From: Charina bottae
Taxonomy: Eukaryota > Chordata > Lepidosauria > Squamata > Charinaidae
Length of the DNA stretch: 64,000 nt
Direction: 5' to 3'
Assembly (NCBI GenBank): GCA_023362775.1
Contig: JALMGJ010000004.1
Location: forward strand, 36,968,929 to 37,032,928
In this document: positions 44,766 through 58,000 of the stretch, in pieces
How positions within the stretch are numbered: position 1 is the first letter of the stretch
Layout of the letters: each line of letters starts with the position of its first letter
Position numbers and translations under genes: made by a program
The notes under the pieces: generated by a model
Databases searched by the model: none
Told to the model about the DNA's origin: nothing
What the model saw: the letters and a program-made list of their open reading frames with translations, nothing else

Positions 44766-46280
44766 CCTTAAAATGTTGGTGCAGATTCATCACTGTGCAG
44801 AATCATTAAGCAATTTGTCACTCATCCCTTTAGGAATTCGCTGTTTTATATAACTATGTATTCCGTGTGGCCATCAGAGAGCTGTCCAAGATGGTGACAG
44901 TATTTTGTTTATATCAATTTTATTCTTCAAAATAATGTATTTTTAACTTTCACTGCATCGTGGGACTGCTATTAAGACAGTGAATGTTCAAACAAACAAA
45001 AAAGAAATTGGATTACAATATATTTGTTTCTGTGCCCATGAACTGATAAATTGCTGCTTTGGTTTTTTCCATCTTAATTATGTGTCAGAATGCCCTGAAA
45101 ATATTTTATATTTTATTCTTTAATTCAGGATTAAAATTTTCATTACTTTGTTTGATCTCTACATACAATTGTTAAAAAAATATCAACTGAATTCATTTTT
45201 TTCACTGAATTGTAGGCAAATCGTTTTTACTGTGATAGTAAATGTGCTGTCTGTCTAATATTTGTCACTTTCTTCAACTGCTTTATGGTTTCTTGATTAT
45301 CTCCCACCCTCTGGAGAGATTTGCAGGCTCTTGATTAGTGGTTAAATAATTCAGGTATTGTTACAAAGATTTAAGGAATAACTGAAGTTCAAAGATGAGA
45401 GTAGGGTTGTTTTGAAACATTCATGCAGGGATAGAAGAGGAAGGGGTGTTCTTGGTTACCCCTCCAGTTGTACAGTGAGGGTCCTAGCGAGGTTTGTAAA
45501 TATTAATCCCTTAACAACTGAGAAGTTATGGATGGCAGTACATGTTGCCACATTCTGTTGTTTGAGGGGCAGTTTACATAAGTAAAGTTACTGTGTAAAG
45601 CTGTAATACAAGTACTGCTAAGCCAGATCCAAATGCTCTGAGTTCTGGCAACACAAGAATTGTGTAACAGTTCTTAAATTTAATTTCAACTGTCTCATAC
45701 CCAAAGAGGGTAACTCAAGTGTTTAGCTCACATAACAATGTCCTGCTGTCTACTGTATTTAACGCCATTCTTCATAAAAACAAGAGGGAAAAAAACAAGA
45801 TCTGCAGATCGGCTGTTGCAAGAAAAAATGGGATGGAACAGGTGGATCTGCACTACAACTAGTTCCTGATTCTCTTGCAGAAGCATCAAACATGCATACA
45901 TCCTGAAAACTCAGGGATGCGGGAGGGAGAGAGACCTCATCCAAAAAGCACTATCAGCTTAGTTTTTCTACTAAGGAGTACAAATTGGGAAGGGAGAAAA
46001 GGCTAAAAGTAGAATCCTGAATGAGAAGTGCTCTTTACCTGTCGATTTGCAATATACAGTAGATGGATATTTAGACATAAAACCCCACTGTTACTCAAAG
46101 TTGGCCCTGCTCTTGTTTCTTGTGTTGTAAATAATTCCCTGTGGTGGGCCCACCGAAGACTAAAATAGAGCGACAATAGTTGCGGTTTAGCTAACAATTT
46201 CCAGATCCTTTGAATCAGAGAGATAATAGGTACCCTTGATTATATACACCTGATAGGTTATTAGGCGCTTAGAGCTGATT
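44766..46280. other. CDC16 3' UTR and spacer to UPF3A
   Basis: AT-rich sequence following the CDC16 stop. No canonical AATAAA appears close by; ATTAAA at 45130-45135 is the best poly(A) candidate I see. No gene or mobile element is recognised in the rest. Confidence 0.5.
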
Positions 46281-46900
46281 AGGCCGATTCTGCAGCCATG
46301 AAAGATAAAGGTGATCGCTCCAGCACGCCCGAGATGCCGCTCCTCTAATCGAGAGCCTGGCGGTGGAGCATCCCTTAGCTCCCCCGACCCCTTCCCCGAT
46401 TCCCCAGCTCTCGCGAGACCCTCTTAGGCACGGGGGCTGTTCTCGCGATGTTTCCCGGCAAGGGTTGGCGGTTGAGCGAGGGCGAAGGGAAGCCGGGTTG
46501 AAGCTCTAAAGCGGCGGAGTAGCCGTCGGGTGGAGGGTCGCGAGGCGCTGTCGCAGACTCGGAGTCATGGAGGCTCCGCTTCAGCGGGAATCCCCGCGTC
46601 GTGTGTCAGAGGCGCCGTCCTCCTCCCCGGGGCCGCCGCCCCCGCCGCCTCTGCCACCCCCGCCCTCCAATCTGGGGCTGCCGCCGGGCAAACAGCAACG
46701 AGAAGAGAAAAGGGCGGCGCTGAGTAAAGTGAGACGCCGGCGGGGCAGAGGGAGGGGCTGCCCTCCAGCACCAAGGACAGCGTGCGCGAGGAAGAAGCGG
46801 GGGGGGAGTGGGAGGAGCTACGGCACCCGAAGCACAAGGGGCCCTCGCGAGGGACCAAAGACCGGGGGGTGCGGGGCCGCACGGGAACACGCCAGGCACA
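46281..46900 (+). promoter_or_regulatory. UPF3A CpG-island promoter with TCTCGCGAGA element
   Basis: CpG-dense segment around UPF3A exon 1. It holds a perfect palindrome TCTCGCGAGA at 46409-46418 and a second partial TCTCGCGA at 46441-46448. This motif is a known TATA-less housekeeping promoter element, reported to be bound by BANP. No TATA box is seen. The distance of about 150 bases to the ATG at 46567 fits a start site near 46420-46500. Confidence 0.75.
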
Positions 46901-49055
46901 TACGAAAGCGATGCTGAAAGGTGCACTTGGCCTCCGGCTCTCTAGCCTGGGTCCAGCTCCCTCCTGGCCAGAAACGTCGTCTGCTTTGTCCGCCTGGAGC
47001 AAACAGGAACCTTCTTTCAGATCCTCATTAGGACAGAAACAACCAGTACCGCTATGTTATTATCATAATCCTTATTCCTTATGTCATGTACCATCAGAAC
47101 CCACAGATGGGAAAGCAGGTGGCCATCCAAGAGGGGTTAATGCAGCGCCCCCCACTTTAAGACAGAACTAGCAGGAACGAGGCAGTCTCAGAGACAGCCC
47201 CAGGGCTCAGGGTTGGATCCGAATGGCATGTGGACATTATTGTGCTTCTCAAGAATGCTACATAATTTAGAAATACTCCTAGTGGGAAGAGTGCATTTTT
47301 CAAAGTACAGAATAGCAACAGTAGGCTTGTTTGGGGTGTACTGCAGGCACTGGCATAAGTAGGACTGTCGTATGCCCTCAGTTTTACATGTAATCCTTTT
47401 CAGGTAGTTATACGCCGGCTTCCTCCTAACTTTACCAAGGAGCAGCTAGAGGAACAACTCCATCCACTTCCTGCTCATGATTATTTTGAATTTTGTTCCT
47501 CTGATCCCAGGTGAGCATTTGTATAAACCAAGATAGTTGTTTATTTCATGTTTGTATGTTGCTGTTAACATCAGTAGGATGCATTTAAGTATTAAAAGTT
47601 TCAAATACAAAGAATTTATAAAGGCACTCTGTTGTTCAGTAATGGCACGTTTAATGTCATGCATTCTGCACAGATGTGATGTACTGCTGTAATTTTCATG
47701 GCACAAGATATCAGATCAATGACATTGAGTTGTGGGAGATTCACGAAAGGGAGCAGGAATCATGTGGGGTTTGGGTGTGCTAGGAATACTCACTCATACA
47801 TGTTTGAGACATTATTATGTACTTTCCCTAACTGATGGACAACATATGGCCCTCTCAGCATCCTTCATGATTGGCCAGGTCGGCTGGGTCTTCTGAGAGT
47901 TGCAACTAAATAACATCATATATTACCGCTGCCTCCTATAATGAGGCTATCAGACTATTTATGGCCATTTCAGAGGCTGAAATATAAGTTCTCTAACCTG
48001 GATTTCTACTTTTTCAGCTTCTTTTAATGGATCATTTTTCTGTGATATGACGCTGAGTCCCCCAAAAAGCAACTGAAACATTCACATTTGAGAGAAAAGA
48101 AAAACAACCTTGTAACATCAAGTAGCACAACTATTTTGCTTACAGCATTCCGGTTGTTTGATTCTGTCATGATGATTGGTAGAGGACCGTGACTGTTAGT
48201 GCAAAATGGATTCAATTCTGCCAATCTCCATAGTTTTTCCTGTATTACCATAAGCATATTAAGGTGTGCAAGATTCTGAAAGGCACCAAAAGGAAAGAAA
48301 AAAAGCAAAACACAGATTTTTTTCTATCCAGATACAGAATTTTAAGATGTTTGCTTATTATAGTATTGTATAGTGTGATCAATTGGGGTGCGATGGCTCA
48401 GTGGTTAAGATGCCAGGCTTGTCGATCGGAAGGTCGGCGGTTCGAGACCTGAGCCCCATGTGACGGAATGAGCTCCCGCACTCGCCCCAGCTCTTGCCAA
48501 CCTAGCAATTCGAAAGCATGCAAATGCAAGTAGATAAATAGGTACCACTTCGGTGGGATGGTAACAGCATTCTGCACGCATCGTGCCGGCCACATGACCG
48601 CGGAAGTGTCTTCGGACAGCGCTGGCTCTTCGGCTAACAAACGGAGATGAGCACCGGCCCCTAGAGTCGGACACGACTGTGCAGGGGAAAACCTAAATAG
48701 CATGATCACTATCATATACCCTGTCTTCACAAACTAGGGTGATATATTGCCGCAAACCATAGTATGATTTCATTATCTTGGCATACAATATTGTACAAAA
48801 CCTGCCATTGTGGCTTTAGAGCGTGATTCATGACTTAGCATGTTGTACAAACTCAAGCAGTTGCAATATATTCAATAAACAAAAGTTAAACAAATCATGC
48901 CTTAGCACAATGTGTAACTAGGACACCGGGGAGTTCATTGGGAACCAGTACTAAAAAACAGCTTTCATTTTCATCACTTAATCTACGTCAGTCTCTTCTC
49001 TTTCAATGGAAGGCCACTCAGTCTAACCTGCCTCAGTTGTTCCCCAGGCATGCAT

Positions 49056-49090
<35 letters not shown>

Positions 49091-52000
49091 TTTTTTATTT
49101 ATTTATTTGAATTTATCCCCGCCCATCTCTACCATGGTAGACTCAGGTTTTTGCTCAGATTACTCCCAGCCCAAGTAGGAATGAAGTCATAGTGGCTTAC
49201 AAACCTTGAAGTTGAAGTGCAGGAAAACTAGGCAGGTTGAATCATAGCAAACTTGCACAGAGGTTAATGGCTATTAAGAGTTAATTAGCCATAGCATTTC
49301 TGATGGCCTATATTTTCATTGAATATATAAATATAATGGTTGCTTTCTTTGAGACTTATATTTTTATAATTTTCCTTTTAGAAGATAAACGCAAGTAACT
49401 GAAATTCACTCTTGTTGCAGTCTTTATCCCCACCTCTACTCAAGAGCATATATTAATTTTAGAAATCCTGATGACATCCTTCTTTTTAGAGATCGCTTTG
49501 ATGGCTATGTCTTCATTGACAATAAAGGTAACTCATAAATTATTGTGGTATGGACCCATAAAAATGTACAATTAGTTGCATGGAGCTAAAGGAACGCTGA
49601 GGTTTGTGCTTCCTCAAAAATTTCAGTCACAATCTAATAGTTCACCATGTTTTATAATCCATGTTTTGAATGCTATAGTAAGAGCACCAGACAATTCTTA
49701 TTTATGTAGCCTTCAAATCTCATAGAATGTTTGATTATAGTATAATTATCCACTGATGACCATCCAGTGAATTCTTAGAAGCAAAATTCTACTCAAATTT
49801 GGTTTTTTGTTACACTCACTTCCAACACTTAAAGCTTTGGCTATATGACTGAAAGTGAGCTTAAGTGAATTAGGAGAATGAATAGGTAGGTAGGTAGGTA
49901 GGTAGGTAGGTAGGTAGGTAGATAGATAGATTTCATAAAAGTTAATGCCTTTGTGGTGAACTGCTACAAAGATATTTATTGGCATCAATAGTTTTGTACT
50001 ACCAGGATTACCAGAACTCTAATCTAATTTCAACAATAGAAAAAACACTTCAGAAAAGGGTAATGACAAACCACTTCCATAGTGTTGCTAAGAAAATGAC
50101 ATGGAAGTGTCCATGATGTCATTATGAGTAAAGCTTGAATTGAAGGAAACTGCTTTAGAGAAATATGAGGAAGATACTGATGTGATCAGCTAGATCTGGT
50201 GGATTCATGGAAACTTGCTTTTGAATACAGATTTTCTTTTCTGGTTCAATGCTATGTGTAATTTAATGTGTAATTTAATGTTATGTGTAATTTAATGTGT
50301 AACTTGGGCCAGAAAAAAATAGAATGAACAATTTTAATTCTGACATTTGTTCTCAAGAGAACTTCAGTTTCAAAATGTGTGTATTAATTATTCTTTATAA
50401 TTCTGTTCCTTTGTGATTCTTTAAAGGTTTGGAATATCCTGCTGTTGTTGAATTTGCACCATTCCAAAAGATTTCTAAAAAGAAGCTAAAGAAGAAAGAT
50501 GCAAAGTCTGGAAGCATAGAAGATGGTACACTTTTTTGTTGATGGTAGAAACAGTTTCCTAACTTACTGTAATTAAGATGAGCTTATATTGCAATACTTT
50601 GGTTTCAATATTTTTCTTTCACAGACCCAGAATATAGAAAATTTTTAGAAAGTTATTGCACTGAAGAAGAAAAAATATGTGCCAATCCTGAAACACTTCT
50701 GGGAGAAATTGAGGCAAAAACAAGAGAACTCATTGGTTTGTTAAGCTGATTTTTTCCTTTCAATAATTGAACATTTTTCTAATTAGGTGGTCATGTTTTA
50801 TCTTGCTTATTGAACTTCTTAAGCCTGAAAGCCGGCTGGGTGACCTTGAGCCAGTCACTCTCTCTCAGCCCAACTCACCTCACAGGGTTGTTATTGTGTG
50901 GAAAATAGGAGGAGGAAGGAGTATTAGGTATGTTCGCCGCCTTGAGTTATTTATAAAAATAATAAAGGCGGGATAATAAATAAATAAATAAATAAAATTA
51001 TGGTCATGGCAGCTGTTATTTGTTTTATTCAGTTAAATAAAAGAACTGGCACACTCATTTTCTAAAGGACATTGCACTAAGTTCAGACATGTATCCATGA
51101 ATTTGGGAACTATCCATAGAAATACTTTATGACTATTCTGGGGAATGTAAAAAAAATATTTAAATCCCAAATGAATCTAACAGCAAGATGGTTATATACA
51201 CATAGGTTTTGTGAACTGAGTGTTCAGAGACCACTGTACTTGAGTATTTGAGTAAATGACTCCAATTGAGTAGTATTTTTTCCAATGACCTTTGTTATTT
51301 CATGCATTTCTCATTGCTTTCCTATAATAAATTATTAGAATTATTCTTAGCACAGGTGCCTACAGTTGCGTTGTAGTATTTCAGTGCTATCTTCCTTTTT
51401 TGTATAAATGTTAAGATTCATAAAAGGGACATTAACATTGATGTCAATTCATAATTAAAATAAGTGGAAGAAAAATAAAAATAGCCTTTTCAGTGTACAA
51501 GGTAGGTAGAGGAAGCAAAATGACTCCAGCATGATGAAATTTTCCATTTAATTAGACAGTATTTACTTTATATATAAGAGGGGCGCGATGGCTCAGCGGT
51601 TAAGACGCCAGGCTTGTCGATCGGAAGGTCACAAGTTTGGAGGTTCGAGACCCTAGCCCCGCATGATGGAGTGATGATGAGCTCAGACTGAAGAAGCTCC
51701 TTGGATAAGGAGCGAAACGTTTCCACTGAGAAAATAGAAATCCAGTTGACATGATTCAAGCTACAGACAATTCCACCTGGATGACTGAGAACCTTCATAG
51801 ACAGTTTCAGTTCCAGTTTTGGGTGCACATGCCGTGAAACTTTTGCACCTAAAGCTGGATCTTGATGTGATCAGCTAGATCTGGTGGATTAATGGAAGCT
51901 TGCTGGAGCCATATAAGATGATACTTTGGTCTTTCCTCTCCCCGTTGCTTTAACAAGCTGGCAGTCATCTCAGATAGGCAGAGTGGGAGCAAGTTCTGAT

Positions 52001-55000
52001 AGTGACCTAGCTATGGACGTGCAAGCCAAATGGATTCGCCATGCAAAGCCAGAGCCCTGGCTGAGCAGGAGTGAGTTCCGACAGCAATCTAGCTTTAGAT
52101 GAGCAAACTCTGTGGCATTGGGTGTGCAAGCTATCCTTGAAATCTCAGCAGTGGCTTATTTCAAGGGTGGCTTGCGCCATACGTTCAGTGGAGGATATGC
52201 TCTGCAGAAGGTATAAAAGTACTACCCAACTATAGATTATTAATTTTACATTCCCCTGAACCAACATGGCTGTGATTTCTTTTATCATCCTTGAGCCAGC
52301 AACTCTTTTAAAACTGCTCCCTACCCTCACGTTATTTACACTTCTGGTCTGATATTCATCAAGTTGCCACTCTAATGGTACAGCCAGGAAATGCTGATGG
52401 ATGCATGTAGAGCACTCGCTGTGGAGAAATTGGCCCTGAGCAAAGTCTCGTAGTGAGTCCTGCCTACCAGCAGTGAACTGAAAGTATGGTTCTGAAAATT
52501 CAACGCCATGTGTCCCTCTAACATTTATACTCAGTGAAGGGAAAGATTGTGAATAAGATGCTGAGTTGAGCAGACACTGGCTGTTGGAGGCAGGGTGGTA
52601 CAAGCAAATTGGAGCCCCATCAGATTGTGCTTGCACTCTGCCTGGATAAGTGCTTGCCCAAGCAAAGCAGGAGTAGATTCTGGCAGTGATCATGCTCTGT
52701 GTGTACAATCCATACCCCCCACCCCATTCGTAACTGTCAAATCTGCTTGTGACCCCAATCCACCTGGGTTATAATATATAAATACCTGATTATTAAGGGG
52801 CACGATGGCTCAATGGGTAAGACGCCAGGCTTGTCGATCGGAAGATCGCAAGTTCGGAGGTTCGAATCCCTAGTCCCGCGTGACGGAGTGAGCTCCTGCA
52901 CTCGCCCCAGCTCTTGCCAACCTAGCAATTTGAAAGCATGCAAATGCAAGTAGATAAATAGGTACCACTTTGGTGGGTAGGTAACAGCATTCCACGCGCG
53001 TCATGCGGCCACATGACTGTGGAAGCGTCTTTGGACAACGCTGGCTCTTCGGCTAACAAACGGAGATGAGCACCGGCCCCTAGAGTCAGACACGACTGTG
53101 CAGGGGAAACCTTTACCTTTACTACCTGATTATTAACAATTAGTTTTTAATATGTACATGAAGTGCTTTTAGGAAAGAGTTATAAAATATTAGCTGCTAT
53201 TATTGGTGAAATCTGAAGTCTCTAAAAGGCAGTCATATTAGTACTACTAATAGCTGTGCTTTTGTAATCCCTTATCTTTGAAATTGAACTTTGTCTTTGC
53301 TTATGCCTAATACTATAAATTAATGGAAATAGAAAACTGCAAATTAACTCCACAGCTGCCCATGATTGTTACTATAAGTCTGCCAAACAGTACTCTTCCT
53401 TGTTTTTCCCATTTGTTTGTCCATTCTGTTGAACTAAAAGATAGCATACACAAGTGAACCTTTTATACATTGTGCTCAGCAGTTAATTGTTATCTAGCTA
53501 TAGCATACTGTTGCAGAAATTTAAAGCATATATTTTGCACAAGCAGGCACTTTAATAATTTAAAAATAAATAAAAGAGTACTGTAAGCTTTAAAAATCTC
53601 ATCCATCAGATCAAAGGTGGAATAAATGTTCTTTGTACTCAAATTATTGAAAATACAAGGAAAAGTATTTATTGAAAAAATAAAACTTATTATTAAGACT
53701 TGTATATTGCTATTGCAGCTATGAGGCTTACTTTACTGATTTTTAGACTCATTGGCAACATGATAAATGGAAATATAGAAAAATGTTTCTTTAATAGCCC
53801 ATGGGCCAACATGAAATAGTATTAATTATCTCTTATTAATTATCTTGTTAAAGCTTAAATGTTAACAAGTTTGATAAAACATGCTTATTTTAGGAATGGA
53901 ACACTACATCACATTTTTTGTGTTTTAGCTAGAAGAACAACCCCACTTTTGGAATATATTAAAAATAGAAAATTAGAAAAACAGGTATGTTAGTATTTTG
54001 GACTATAGCTTAAATATTGACTTCAGTTTATTTGTAATAGTAAAACAAATCAACACTAAACTTTTCCAATATTTCAGAGAATTCGAGAAGAGAAAAGGGA
54101 AGAACGAAGGAGAAGAGAATCAGAAAAAAAACGGCTAAGAGAAGATGAGAAACGGAAACGCAGAGAGGAAGAAAGACGCAAAAGAAAAGAAGCTGAGAAA
54201 CAAAAGAAAATTGCTGAAAAAGAAATAAGGATCAAGGTAATGCTGAAAATGAAAACATACTTTTCAATATGTCTGTAGCTTGAATCATGTCAACTGGATT
54301 TCTATTTCAAATAGAAATCCAGTTGACATGATTCAAGCTACAGACAATTCCACCTGGATGACTGAGAACCTTCATAGACATATACTTTTCAATATGTTTT
54401 CAGTGCTTTGATGGTACGAAGCTTGCAGTATATTAGATTAATTCAGGTTTTCTCAAACATTTTCAAAAATGATAAATGAATTTGTGCAATATCCTCCCCC
54501 ATGAAGGAAAAAAAAAGATTTGTAAGTTTTGTCATGGAGAGCTAGAAATAACAGTTATTTATCTTTAAAATATGGTTATTTGAAGTTATTTCCTCCATAT
54601 GCAAGATAGTTGTGAAGGGCAAACAGTTTCTTTCTTAACACAGCCAGATGTGCAAATTACTCATGGGAAAATAGGCACCTCTGATTCATTTGAGGGTCCT
54701 GTATAGCATACTTGATTTATGTCATTTGTAATTATCTGTGTCATTAATATATTGTTAACTTTATACCAATCATAACAGAGTGTTGAGAATTCAGTAGGAT
54801 TTGGAATAGCAAGTATACAGTGCTGGTTTAGCTAGTAAGATGAATGTATTTCAGCATATTCTTGCAACCTCTCCTATCCCTCCCCCTGTCCAGTCCTTCT
54901 GAATGCATAGGATGAGGCATTGGGGTTTTATAGGAGAAGAGTCCAATCACGCAAACGCAGAGCTGCATCCTAAGATAAGTTAATTAAAGAGAGCTCATGG

Positions 55001-58000
55001 GAAAGAAGTTTCCAACTTTGCTTTCCTTTCATCTCAAATGGCTCAGTAATGGAACATTACTTTTTATTGACTTTTAAAAGGTCATTTATCCTAGCATTCA
55101 AGGTATTGTTAACAAATACTAACAAGTAAAATGGGCACTGAAGAACAAACTGTAGAATATATATTAGATGAGCTTGGCAGTAAGATCATGATGAATCTTA
55201 GTTATTGTCTTACCAGTTTAAACCCATACAGTATTTGCCCAGAAAACCATGGAATTGGCTGAACTTGTCAGGGGGAATAATTAGGAACAATTGAATTGAT
55301 AGTTGGCCACATCAGGTCTAGAGCTGTTTTCCTTGTACGCGTTGGGTCCAGGAGGTTATTTGGCAAAAAACACTAAATACAACGAAGAACTAATTTCACC
55401 GAAAGCAACTGAAAAAAATGTTTTATATGTGTTTATAAGAAACACGTATAAAAAAGATAAGTAAAAATACTCAGATAGTATCAAGAAATATCCTCAATCC
55501 TCCCCCCAAATGTCCTCTACCACTTCCAGCAAAGTTTTTTCTTTTCTATTTTTTTTGGTGGGGGGAGGGATGGGGGTGACTAAGTGCAATTCAAAACAAA
55601 GCACTGGGCTGCAATCGTTATGCAAAAACATAGTGAATCAAAGTATTTTACTGTTTTAATTGCATTTTTATGAGTCTATGGATTTTTTTCAGTTATTGTT
55701 CACTGCCTTGGTACCTACTTGGTAAATATTATAATAAGTACATGTATATTAAAATATTCCTTAGCTGCTTAAGAAGCCTGAAAAAGGAGATGAACAGACT
55801 ACAGAAAAGCACAGAGAAAAAGAAAAAGTTGATATTGAAGACAGCAAATGGGAGAAGTCACCAGGACATGGGAGTTTAAAATCCAAGCCACTGGAAGTTT
55901 CTCTAAAGGAACTTAAGGAAAAGTAAGTACCTCTTTATTCAGCTGATCAGGCACTTTTGATCAGTGCATTGAGTCTTCTTAATTCCTTTAATTCCTGCAG
56001 GAGTTAAATTCTTAGAACTGCACTGCAATACATTAACTCCTGCAGTAAATCTTTTTGCTGGAGTTCTTGTGCGGTCAGTGGCAATGATGAAGCAGCCATA
56101 TGCTGACTTTTATTTTGGTGGCCTAGATCACAGAAATGAATAGCTACAATTCTCATTCCTTGATTGTAGAGTACTTGATAACTTGTATCTCAGTTTGCAG
56201 ACTGACTACACTGAAAAACATCATGGACATAAGAAAACTGTGTTTTTTTAATCTTTGGCATTTAATGCTTCAACTATTAAGTCTGTGGCAGAGGAAAAGA
56301 AAGTAGAGACATCGTTCTTTTATGAAGTCAGTTCAATTACACTTTGTCAGTCCCCAATAATCACTCAAGAGTCATTCCACTAGACTCTGCCAAAGAGAGC
56401 AAGAGAATGAATGGATGGATGAATAATGAGAGGTGATAAGATCCTTACAACATTAAGAGTTGGTGCCTGAATATTTGTTCCCTTTTCTCACTTGAGTGTT
56501 TTCTTCTTTTCTGTCATTCCTTTTAGACTGTAAACTTGAGGGCAGAAATATCTTTTTATTGATCTGTAAACTGTACTGGGAGCCTTTTCAGCTAAAGCAT
56601 GTGGTATAATTTTTTAATAAACTTAGTTAACTGCTCCCGCAGTCAATGGCTTGACTGCTGTAAGGTACTTGTGGACTACTAAATTCCATGATCTGCATTC
56701 AAGTCTCTTGGATTTTTCTTCTTCCAGCACATTTTCCTCTCTTAAATTTTTGCATAGGCATGAAGCAGAACCTGTATTCTACTGTATTGCAGTACAGAAA
56801 TAGAGCATCCTTTCTATTTTGGCCATTTTTTGGAATGAGAAAGCACAGTGTTCTTTTTTCTTTTTTTAGCATTCCTTGCCTGGAAATGAATAGTACATAT
56901 AAGGCAGAAGAATAAGTATGTGTATGACAATCAGTGGAGAAGGCTCTGTGTGTTTGTGGGAAACCCAAGCCTTGCCCATTGTTGACTCTGGCTATGTCTT
57001 TTGTTAGGATGTGGCTCCAGTATGCCACCCAGATTTTGGTAGCAAAAAGGTCACCTTCTCCTTCTTTAAAGCATAAGCTGATGTATACAGCTTGGGAGCT
57101 GCGTGCTCATTATTTCTGCTGCTTCTTATTCTGTCTGTCCGAACCAGTCCTTAGCTGCTTTCTTTGAAGAACCTTCTTATCCTTTAGAGACATCTGGTGC
57201 ACCTGGGATGTAGATTGTCTCGTATTTATAATTAAACATGGCACAGGGACAAGCTAACAGGAAGCACAGAGGAAATGACCAGTTGCATATATCTAAAAAT
57301 GTCCTTTTCTGTACACATTTTTAATTAATTTTGAAAGAACTCATTTTTTCACTGATATAGAAGTACAGGTATTGAGGAAATATCTAATGTGTGGGCATAA
57401 ACAAAATTATAATAAAAAATTCCAGATCCTGACCTATTTCAAGCAAGGACACTCTTCATCAGAGAAGGAAATAAATGTAGCAGTCTATGGTATCTTTCAT
57501 CTCTCTACCCCAAAACTGTGTTTTAAACCTACTCCAACTACTCTGATGAAGCATCCTCCAGTTTAAAATATATTTGCACGTTCTATTAGAAGAATATTGT
57601 ATCTCTATATAGGTATATTTTATTGATTGATTTGCTTGCTTGTTTTTTTTTAAATTTTATTGCCTTCTAGATTAATTGGTTTACCCTTTCAGATTGCTAG
57701 TTATATTTATATGCTACTCCTGTCTGATTCCCCTGTCTGATTCATCAAACTGTCCCTTCCTCTGAGAACCTATAGTGGGACATTATCTTAATTAGGAACA
57801 AATAAAGTTAGTGTATAAGACTTTGGGTTCTCCAGAATCATTGTAAGGCTTACTGATTCAAAATGTTGCTCACTATTTAATGAAATGCTGGATGGCACCA
57901 GCAAAAATATGGCCTGACCATGGGAATTTTGGTATTTTACTTATTAGACTACCACAATTTCTTTTGCTTTTTCTCTGTCATTTCCATAGCTTCTCATATC

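Noticed and set aside
49885..49931. CRISPR-like array
   Set aside because: Simple tetranucleotide microsatellite without spacers; no CRISPR is expected in a vertebrate genome.
52145..52708. 187-codon reverse open frame as a gene
   Set aside because: No family, no supporting splice context and located in an unclassified repeat; kept only as a finding.
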